This document shows positions 57,831-64,000 of a stretch of 64,000 nucleotides of DNA, one piece after another. Numbering within the stretch: position 1 is the first letter of the stretch; every line of letters starts with the position of its first letter. The DNA lies in the NCBI GenBank assembly GCA_964504345.1, contig CAZDDX010000003.1, forward strand, positions 62,001-126,000, given 5' to 3'. The notes beneath the pieces are model-generated. The model made no database searches. It saw nothing but the letters and a program-made list of their open reading frames with translations, and was not told the origin of the DNA. The DNA is from CAMDTE01 sp964504345. GTDB taxonomy: Bacteria; Bacteroidota; Bacteroidia; Flavobacteriales; Schleiferiaceae. Position numbers and translations under genes: made by a program.

Positions 57831-60800
57831 ATGAAAAAGTTATTCCTTTTTTCTGCCGTTTTTTCGGCCGCAATTTCCTACGCACAATCCACCGTCCCCG
57901 GCGTGGTTACCGCGCCGGACGAGCCGTCGGTTTGGGTGAACGCCATGGTCGATCCGTCGGTCAACGTGTACGATGCGGTAGCGCAATTTGAGGCGTATTG
58001 GAAGGACCGTCCGGTGGAAAAGGGACACGGTTGGAAGCAGTTTCGCCGTTGGCAAGCGTTTATGGAGCCCCGGGTATACCCCACGGGCGAACGGCCCAAC
58101 CCCACGGTACTGTACCAAGCACAGCAAGAGCTGCAGGCGCAATTGAATGCGCAAAAAGGCGGTGTTTCCGGTACGGAGTCAACCACCACCGGGATCGGTA
58201 ACTGGACCTTGGTGGGTCCGGTGGACGGGAATGCCATTGCGGGCATTGGCCGCGTGAATGCCGTTGCATTTCACCCAACGGTACCCAACCGCTTGTACGC
58301 AGGAGCCCCTGCCGGAGGCCTCTGGCGTTCGGACGACAACGGCGCCACCTGGTCCACCAACACGGATTTATTGCCCAACTTGGGCGTCAGCGCCATCGCC
58401 ATCGACCCCCTGCATCCGGACACCATGTACATCGGTACTGGAGACCGGGACGCGGGAGACACCTATTCCATTGGCGTACTAAAGACGGTCGACGGCGGAC
58501 AGACGTGGAGCACCACAGGCCTGACCATGACGGTGGATTTGAACCGTCGGGTCACCGGTTTGGCCATCCACCCCACCCAAACCCAAACGGTGGTTGCGGC
58601 CACTCGAAACGGCATTTTCCGCACTACAGACGGCGGAACTACCTGGTCTCCGGTGCAAGGCGGAACCTTCCAGACCGTGCAAAGCGTGCCCGGCAACGGT
58701 CGTCTGCTTTACGCCAGCACCTACAACAACACGCGCATTTTCCGCTCCACGGACTTTGGTGCTACCTGGTCCATGGTCACCACCGGGCTGCCAACCTCCA
58801 ACTGCATTCGCTCGGAAATTGCTACCACCGTGGCAGACACCAACTACGTCTACGCAGTCTACAGTGCCAACAACTACGGCTTGCTGGGGGTTTACCGCTC
58901 CACTGACCGTGGGGTTAACTGGACGCAAGTCAAAGGACCCACCAACCCCAATTTATTGGACTGGGGCGTGAACGGAACGGGCACCGGCGGTCAGGGATGG
59001 TACGATTTGGCCATTGCCGCATCTCCAGTAGACAAGGATGTGGTTTTGGTAGGTGGAGTTAACATTTGGCGTTCGTCCAACGGGGGCACCAACTGGACGT
59101 TGAGTGCCCACTGGACCGGCGGCGGCGGCAAGCCGTTTGTGCACGCGGACATCCACGTTTTGGCGTTCAAACCCAACACGGCCGAGGTTTGGGCCGGTAC
59201 CGACGGCGGCATGTACGTCTCTCCCAACAGCGGATCGCTTTCTTGGTCCTCCCAAAACATGGGCTTGTCCATCTCCCAGTACTACAAAATTGCGGTCACG
59301 GATGCTGTTCCGGCAATGACCCTAGCGGGTTCTCAGGACAACGGAACCCACTTGAACGACAACGGTTTTGACCGCGTTCGCGGCGGCGACGGTATGGATT
59401 GTGGCATTGCCCACGACAATCCAAACATCATGTACGCGTCCATCTACTACGGAGATTTCCGCAAGAGCACCAACCGCGGCCAGTCGTTCAACGCCCCCTT
59501 CAATTTAACGCCGTCGGGCAGCGGGAACTGGGTGACGCCGTTTTTGGTGAGCCAACACAATTCCAATGTGCTCTACGCGGGCTTCAGTCAGGTTTGGAAG
59601 TCCGCCAACGGGGGGGCAACGTTTACCGCAACATCTGCGGCATTGAATGGCACCAACAACATGGACGTACTGGCGGAGTCCCCGTCGGATCAGAACGTGT
59701 TGGCCGCTGCCATTGACGATAAACTCTACCGTTCCGTGAACGGGGGCGCTTCGTGGACCCTGATTTCCGGATCCATGGGCAGCGCGCAAGCCATCACAGG
59801 GGTGACCTTTTCGCACAACGACCCCAACCGCATGTGGGTAACCCGTTCCGGCTATCAGTCCGGCCAAAAGGTTTATGAAACGGGCAACGGAGGCATTTCT
59901 TGGGCCAATATTTCCGCCAATTTGCCCAACATTCCCGCCAACTGCGTGGTGGAGCAACCCGGATCGAACGGCCTGGTGTACGTGGGGACGGATTTGGGCG
60001 TGTACTACAAGGATGCTACCATGACGTCTTGGGTTCCCTTCATGCAAGGTCTGCCCAACACGGTGGTGAACGACTTGGAAATCCTGATGGGACCGGGCCT
60101 GTTGCGGGCCGGAACCTACGGGCGAGGCATTTGGCAGTCGCCGCTGGTGAACAGCTACTTGCGCAAGCCGCTAGCCGCCTTTGCGGTTCAGCCGTCCGCG
60201 CCGTGCACGGTTGCAGACACTGTCAATTTGCGCGATGCTTCTGGGTTCGTTCCCACCGCATGGAGCTGGACCGTACAACCTGCTACGCACGCCTTTGTAG
60301 GCGGCACGTCGGCAACGTCGCAGAACCCACGCCTGGTGTTCAGTGCCCCCGGAACCTACTTGGTTCAGCTGATTGCGCAGAATGCCTATGGAGCAGACAC
60401 CTTGGTGAATGTCCGTGCCGTTCAGGTGGGAGGCGCCTCGCTGCCTTTGGTAGACCCCATGGATTTGCCTTTGGCGGAGCGTTGGACGGTGGTGAATCCC
60501 GGCAACGACGCAACTTGGTCTTTGGCAACGGTATCCGGTAATGCGCCCGGAACCTCTGCGGCGGTTTTGGGATGGAATGCCGGCTCGGTTGCTGGATCCA
60601 CGGACGCGCTTCAGTCCGTACCGTTGAATTTGACGGGTGCCGCTCAGCCTCGTTTGGTGTTTGAGTACGCCTACCGCCGAAAGTTGAACACCAATACCGA
60701 CTCCCTTTTTATTCTGGTTTCTACGAATTGCGGAGCCACTTGGACCCGCCTGAAGTCCTTCGGAGAGAACGGCACGGGATCGTTTGCAACGGGTGCGCCA

Positions 60801-62417
60801 ACCACTACATCGTTTGTGCCCAATGCTACAAGCGACTGGAGACGCGATTCGGTCTCTTTGGCTGGATTGTCGGCATCCACGGGCATTCGCATCGCTTTTG
60901 TGGGTCGATTTGGGGGAGGCAACAACCTCTACATCGACAACATCAACCTTAAATCCGCCCCGGTTTCCCCGGTAGCGGGCTTGTTCGCTCATGGTACGTC
61001 TTGCGTGGGCCGGGCCGTAACGTTCTACAGCACATCGACCGGTCTGCCTACTTCCTACCTCTGGACGTTCCCCGGGGGCACGCCGTCTACGAGCACTGCG
61101 GCTCAGCCGACGGTGGTGTACACTTCACCCGGCTCGTATGCGGCCACACTGCAAGTAACTTCGGCGGCAGGCACGAATACGGTTTTCGCTCCTGCTGTTG
61201 TGGCGGTTTCGCCGGCAGTCAATCCGACGGTCTCCATTGCAGCGTCGAGCACAACCGTATGCAAGAATGCACCGGTTACGTTTACGGCCAATGCCACCGG
61301 AGCGGGGACGGCCCCCTTGTTCTACTGGACGGTCAACGGACAGCCTCGCGGCAACGCAGGAAACACCTTCACCATCAACACCCTGAACACGGGGGACAGT
61401 GTGCGCGTAGCACTTCGATCGTCGGAGGCTTGCGCGCCTGCGGGTACCGTAAATTCCGCGAAGGTGGTGGTCAATGTTTTGGCCTTGCCAACCGTTGGAT
61501 TTGGCCCTTATCCGGCCGTTTGCCAAGGCGGTCAGCCGTTCCAATTGATGGGCAACCCAGCAGGCGGATCGTTCTCCGGATCAGGAGTTACCGGCAGCAT
61601 GTTTTTTCCGGCGAACGTGGGCCCGGGCAACTTTGTAGCAACCTACACCTACACCAACGCGCAAGGCTGCACCAACACGGACACGGCCATCGTTCGGGTA
61701 GTAGCGCGACCCACGGTGCTGTTCTCCCTAACGAACAAGGAGTACTGCATCTCCGACGCGGCAACGACCTTGAACATGGGTTACCCAACCGGAGGCACCT
61801 ATAAAATTGGCGGCCAGACGGTTACCCAAGTCAATCCCGCCACCTTGGGATTGGGCACGCACGTGGTGACCTACCAGTATTCGAATTCCTTGTGCTCCGT
61901 TTCTAAGTCCGACACGGTATTCGTGAAGTCGGCGCCCACCAAGCCTTGGGTATTTGACTACGGTGATTCGCTGTTTTGCACCGCAACCGGCGTGAAGTAC
62001 CAGTGGCTGGACAGCGCGGGAGTAGCAATACCGGGCGCCAACTCCGCCATCTTTAAAGCTCAGGTTCCCGGCTACTACCGCGTACGAGTCTCCATTGGGG
62101 GTTGCTCCGCGGAGTCCAACACCTTCCAGGTGGTTTCCACTCCGGAGACCGAGTGGGCGTCGCGACAACTGTGGGTTGTTCCAACGGTAACTACTGGCCC
62201 CGTAGCGGTGCAGTTTGCCACGCAAGCGTCTGCGGTTTATTCCTTGGAGGTTCTTTCGTCCGACGGCTCTCTATTGATGAAGCGTACGGGCACCGGTACC
62301 GGAAGTCCGCAGAAAGAGTCCTTGGATTTGAGCGGTTGGGCACCCGGAATCTACTTCGTCCGTTGGACGGATGCGGGCACAGCACAAACTCAGCGCGTTG
62401 TGCTCCAGCGTCCTTAA
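57831..62417 (+). CDS. Large secreted Asp-box/PKD protein, T9SS substrate
   Basis: A 1528-residue protein with a signal peptide (MKKLFLFSAVFSAAISYAQS). About eleven Asp-box-type motifs (SDDNGATW, TVDGGQTW, TTDGGTTW, STDFGATW and others) lie at about 160-700, giving one or two BNR/sortilin-like beta-propellers. Then come a PKD domain (about 785-870), a MAM/jelly-roll-like segment (about 890-1045), a second PKD (about 1050-1130), Ig-like repeats with paired Cys, and a T9SS type A sorting tail ending SLDLSGWAPGIYFVRWT and RVVLQRP. It should be exported, cleaved and attached or released by the T9SS. The start is 57831; an ATG at 57822 overlaps the ClC stop. Confidence 0.93.
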   Translation: MKKLFLFSAVFSAAISYAQSTVPGVVTAPDEPSVWVNAMVDPSVNVYDAVAQFEAYWKDRPVEKGHGWKQFRRWQAFMEPRVYPTGERPNPTVLYQAQQELQAQLNAQKGGVSGTESTTTGIGNWTLVGPVDGNAIAGIGRVNAVAFHPTVPNRLYAGAPAGGLWRSDDNGATWSTNTDLLPNLGVSAIAIDPLHPDTMYIGTGDRDAGDTYSIGVLKTVDGGQTWSTTGLTMTVDLNRRVTGLAIHPTQTQTVVAATRNGIFRTTDGGTTWSPVQGGTFQTVQSVPGNGRLLYASTYNNTRIFRSTDFGATWSMVTTGLPTSNCIRSEIATTVADTNYVYAVYSANNYGLLGVYRSTDRGVNWTQVKGPTNPNLLDWGVNGTGTGGQGWYDLAIAASPVDKDVVLVGGVNIWRSSNGGTNWTLSAHWTGGGGKPFVHADIHVLAFKPNTAEVWAGTDGGMYVSPNSGSLSWSSQNMGLSISQYYKIAVTDAVPAMTLAGSQDNGTHLNDNGFDRVRGGDGMDCGIAHDNPNIMYASIYYGDFRKSTNRGQSFNAPFNLTPSGSGNWVTPFLVSQHNSNVLYAGFSQVWKSANGGATFTATSAALNGTNNMDVLAESPSDQNVLAAAIDDKLYRSVNGGASWTLISGSMGSAQAITGVTFSHNDPNRMWVTRSGYQSGQKVYETGNGGISWANISANLPNIPANCVVEQPGSNGLVYVGTDLGVYYKDATMTSWVPFMQGLPNTVVNDLEILMGPGLLRAGTYGRGIWQSPLVNSYLRKPLAAFAVQPSAPCTVADTVNLRDASGFVPTAWSWTVQPATHAFVGGTSATSQNPRLVFSAPGTYLVQLIAQNAYGADTLVNVRAVQVGGASLPLVDPMDLPLAERWTVVNPGNDATWSLATVSGNAPGTSAAVLGWNAGSVAGSTDALQSVPLNLTGAAQPRLVFEYAYRRKLNTNTDSLFILVSTNCGATWTRLKSFGENGTGSFATGAPTTTSFVPNATSDWRRDSVSLAGLSASTGIRIAFVGRFGGGNNLYIDNINLKSAPVSPVAGLFAHGTSCVGRAVTFYSTSTGLPTSYLWTFPGGTPSTSTAAQPTVVYTSPGSYAATLQVTSAAGTNTVFAPAVVAVSPAVNPTVSIAASSTTVCKNAPVTFTANATGAGTAPLFYWTVNGQPRGNAGNTFTINTLNTGDSVRVALRSSEACAPAGTVNSAKVVVNVLALPTVGFGPYPAVCQGGQPFQLMGNPAGGSFSGSGVTGSMFFPANVGPGNFVATYTYTNAQGCTNTDTAIVRVVARPTVLFSLTNKEYCISDAATTLNMGYPTGGTYKIGGQTVTQVNPATLGLGTHVVTYQYSNSLCSVSKSDTVFVKSAPTKPWVFDYGDSLFCTATGVKYQWLDSAGVAIPGANSAIFKAQVPGYYRVRVSIGGCSAESNTFQVVSTPETEWASRQLWVVPTVTTGPVAVQFATQASAVYSLEVLSSDGSLLMKRTGTGTGSPQKESLDLSGWAPGIYFVRWTDAGTAQTQRVVLQRP

Positions 62418-62448
62418 GCATTTGGAGGGCGTCCCAGGACGCCCCAAA

Positions 62449-62480
62449 AAGAGTGAGGGGCCGCGGGGACGCGGGGCCGC
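62449..62480 (+). repeat. Hairpin element, left copy
   Basis: AAGAGTGAGG leads into a GC-rich hairpin with stem CCGCG/CGCGG (62461-62465 and 62470-62474) and loop GGGA. A copy in the opposite orientation lies at 62562, across the N run. Confidence 0.65.
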
Positions 62481-62494
62481 ACACATTTTTATTT

Positions 62495-62525
62495 AAAAAA
62501 ACCCGCGTAAACAACCCCAGGCGGG
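62495..62525 (-). terminator. Probable rho-independent terminator on the minus strand
   Basis: Read on the minus strand, CCCGC pairs with GCGGG over a 14-base loop, followed by seven T (62501-62495). It is placed to end the purQ transcript. Confidence 0.5.
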
Positions 62526-62551
62526 GGTAATAAAAAAAATGTAAGTTTTTA

Positions 62552-62561
62552 NNNNNNNNNN
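62552..62561. other. Assembly gap (10 N)
   Basis: Ten unknown bases. The gap sits between two inverted copies of a hairpin element, a common cause of assembly breaks, so the true distance and order may differ. Confidence 0.95.
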
Positions 62562-62592
62562 GCCGCGGTAACGCGGCGCCTCACTCTTTTTT
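62562..62592 (-). repeat. Hairpin element, right copy (inverted)
   Basis: Stem GCCGCG/CGCGGC with loop GTAA (62562-62577), then GCGCCTCACTCTTTTTT. Read on the minus strand it gives AGAGTGAGG followed by the same stem, matching the left copy while the loop bases differ. On the plus strand the T run makes it terminator-like. Confidence 0.65.
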
Positions 62593-62648
62593 CTGACACT
62601 CATCCGGCTTAAACAGCCAAGGGATGCTGAATTAACTACGTTGAAGTT

Positions 62649-63350
62649 TTAACGGGCAACGGAAACCATGTGTGCAAACATGCTTTCAAAAAGCGCTATT
62701 CCATCGCTGTTGCCCAAATCGCTGTCTACAGCGCGTTCGGGGTGCGGCATCATGCCCATTACGTTGCGGTGGCGGTTCGTGATACCGGCAATGTTTTCCG
62801 CGGCCCCGTTGGGGTTGGCCTCTGAGGTAATGGAGCCTTCTTCGGTGCAATAACGAAACAACACTTGGCCGTTGTCGTTCAACTCTTTAAGGACTTCTTC
62901 ACTGGCGTGGAAACGACCTTCGCCGTGGGCAATTGGAATTTTGAACACGCCATTTTCCTCTAGTCCCGCAGTAATCGGACTCAAAGGGGACTGCACGCGG
63001 AGGTGAACGTTTTTGCAAATGAACTTGTGCGAATCGTTGTGGAGTAAAGCACCAGGAAGCAAGCCGGATTCCGTCAAAATCTGAAAGCCATTACACACCC
63101 CAAAAACATAGCCTCCTCGCTCTGCGTGGCGCATGACTTCGCCCATAATGGGAGAGAATCGGGCAATTGCACCGGAGCGCAAGTAATCGCCGTACGAGAA
63201 TCCACCAGGAAGAACAACCAGGTCAACACCTTGAAGATCGGTGTCTTTGTGCCACAAGGACACCGTTTCAACGCCCATACCCTCACGCAGGGCTAAAATC
63301 ATGTCTTGGTCGCAATTGGACCCAGGAAAGGTGACTACTCCGCACTTCAT
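62649..63350 (-). CDS. purQ: Phosphoribosylformylglycinamidine synthase, glutaminase subunit
   Basis: A 233-residue class I glutamine amidotransferase subunit that feeds ammonia to PurL in the fourth step of purine synthesis. The N-terminus (MKCGVVTFPGSNCDQD) is typical of PurQ. The nucleophilic Cys is in FGVCNGFQILTESG and the His-Glu pair in MMPHPERAVD. A separate PurQ implies a small-PurL/PurS/PurQ system rather than the single large PurL of many proteobacteria and flavobacteria. The ATG at 63350 overlaps the upstream stop and has its own -7 box 4 bases upstream. Confidence 0.96.
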   Translation of the reverse strand: MKCGVVTFPGSNCDQDMILALREGMGVETVSLWHKDTDLQGVDLVVLPGGFSYGDYLRSGAIARFSPIMGEVMRHAERGGYVFGVCNGFQILTESGLLPGALLHNDSHKFICKNVHLRVQSPLSPITAGLEENGVFKIPIAHGEGRFHASEEVLKELNDNGQVLFRYCTEEGSITSEANPNGAAENIAGITNRHRNVMGMMPHPERAVDSDLGNSDGIALFESMFAHMVSVAR

Positions 63351-64000
63351 GATGCAAAGGTACGTAACCGGCCGTTGCTCTCGCCCAATAGGTTGCACAG
63401 ACGGTACAACATTCGAGCGCCTACATTGGCATCCCAATCCCCTTCGGAACCGGGCGCAACCTCGTTTAAATCCAAACCGATGATGGTTCGTCCGGAGTCA
63501 ATAACGGCTTCCACCAAAAACAAAACTTGTTCCGCTTCCAGCCCGCCTGCAACTGGAGTTCCAGTATTGGGGCAGAGTTTTGGATCCAATCCGTCTATGT
63601 CAAACGACAAGTATACTTTTTCGGGCAAATCCGCCACGATTTTCGCCACCCGCTGCGCCCAAGTTTCTCCGGTGAAGGACGCCTGCTTCATGTCCCGGTC
63701 GTAATGAACCACAACGCGGGAATCTGAGGCGGCGTATTCCACCTCTTCTTGGCAATAATCCCGGATACCAACCTGAACCAAGCGCGAGATGGAACCGGTT
63801 TGCAGCGCGTTGTACATGATGGAGGCATGGGAATAAGTGAATTCTTCGTACGCTTTCCGCAAATCCATATGGGCATCTATCTGCAACACCCCAAATGAGC
63901 CATGTTTCTTGCCCAATGCGCGCAGATAACCCAAAGGCGTACTGTGATCGCCTCCCAGCAACGCAACGAGCTTACCGGCCGTTAAATAGGCCTCGGTTGA
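63347..64000 (-). CDS. Agmatinase/arginase-family ureohydrolase, C-terminal part
   Basis: The frame enters from the right edge, so the N-terminus is missing; about 217 residues are visible. The binuclear manganese motifs of the ureohydrolase family are present: GGDHSTPLG, IDAHMDLRKAYEEFTYSHAS and SFDIDGLDPKLCPNTGTPV. The SHAS form and overall pattern favour agmatinase (agmatine to putrescine and urea), but arginase or guanidino-acid hydrolase remains possible. The stop overlaps the purQ start by four bases (ATGA), although purQ also has its own -7 box inside this gene's end. Confidence 0.88.
   Translation of the reverse strand, partial: STEAYLTAGKLVALLGGDHSTPLGYLRALGKKHGSFGVLQIDAHMDLRKAYEEFTYSHASIMYNALQTGSISRLVQVGIRDYCQEEVEYAASDSRVVVHYDRDMKQASFTGETWAQRVAKIVADLPEKVYLSFDIDGLDPKLCPNTGTPVAGGLEAEQVLFLVEAVIDSGRTIIGLDLNEVAPGSEGDWDANVGARMLYRLCNLLGESNGRLRTFAS
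63355..63362 (-). promoter_or_regulatory. -7 promoter element of purQ
   Basis: The minus strand reads TACCTTTG, an exact TAnnTTTG, ending 4 bases before the purQ ATG. It lies 5-12 bases upstream of that ATG, within the last codons of the ureohydrolase gene. Confidence 0.65.

Noticed and set aside
62427..62444. GGGCGTCC/GGACGCCC hairpin as terminator of the T9SS gene
   Set aside because: The stem is good but is followed by A residues, not T, on the plus strand, so it is not a standard terminator there.
1..64000. Mobile element, prophage or defence system
   Set aside because: I read both strands for transposases, integrases, phage proteins, restriction-modification and cas genes and saw none; apart from the inverted hairpin pair at 62.4-62.6 kb, no terminal repeats were noticed.

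Overview
This window reads as a chromosomal core segment of a Bacteroidota bacterium, most likely a Flavobacteriales-type lineage with unusually high G+C (mid-50s percent by eye). The signs are the T9SS-associated SprE/PorW lipoprotein, a very large secreted protein with a T9SS type A sorting tail, the F0F1 ATP synthase cluster without beta and epsilon, DUF4175 and DUF4292 proteins, a GH3-family acyl-adenylating protein, no recognisable Shine-Dalgarno sites, and the Bacteroidota -7 promoter element TAnnTTTG in front of many genes. There are no insertion sequences, phage genes or CRISPR arrays. A 10-base N run at 62552-62561 shows a scaffold join, so this is probably a draft or metagenome-assembled genome.

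Layout. 1-2.5 kb (minus): the end of a phenylacetate-type cluster (thiolase start, PaaI thioesterase, an acidic unknown) and an M28 peptidase. 2.5-10 kb: mutS2 and lysS (minus), then gltX, folB, tRNA-Cys and an ALDH7-type aldehyde dehydrogenase (plus). 9.9-10.2 kb: an AT-rich gap with two perfect DnaA boxes, followed by rpiB, a DUF4175 protein, ybeY, mnmG and a methyltransferase. Three parS-like sites surround mnmG. The + strand goes from C-rich to G-rich across this gap in hand-counted samples, so I propose the replication origin lies here.

17-29 kb: housekeeping genes, often in tight divergent pairs: holB/pgk, cvpA/unknown, two paralogous small lipoproteins/pheS, then pyk, a conserved unknown, rnc, fabF and acpP (minus) against purN and rnhA (plus). 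27.6-38.2 kb: GH3 and an M23 protein (minus), then sprE, a bactofilin, atpZ, a small membrane protein and atpB-E-F-H-A-G (plus). 38-45 kb: an orphan histidine kinase, enoyl-CoA hydratase, a sugar nucleotidyltransferase, a TPR protein, a DUF4292 lipoprotein and an EnvC-like M23 protein. 45-48 kb (minus): an ECF sigma factor, a single-span membrane protein that may be its anti-sigma factor, and a predicted beta-barrel. 48-62 kb: RNase R, an M1 peptidase, a PEDS1/CarF-type lipid desaturase, an MBL hydrolase, tadA, aspS, a ClC channel/antiporter and the 1528-residue T9SS substrate. 62.6-64 kb (minus): purQ and a partial agmatinase/arginase.

The main points of interest are the oriC/parS neighbourhood; a set of genes whose -7 element ends only 4-7 bases before the start codon, which predicts leaderless or near-leaderless mRNAs; the plasmalogen-type desaturase; two M23 domains with altered active sites; and a variable-loop hairpin element in inverted orientation on both sides of the assembly gap.
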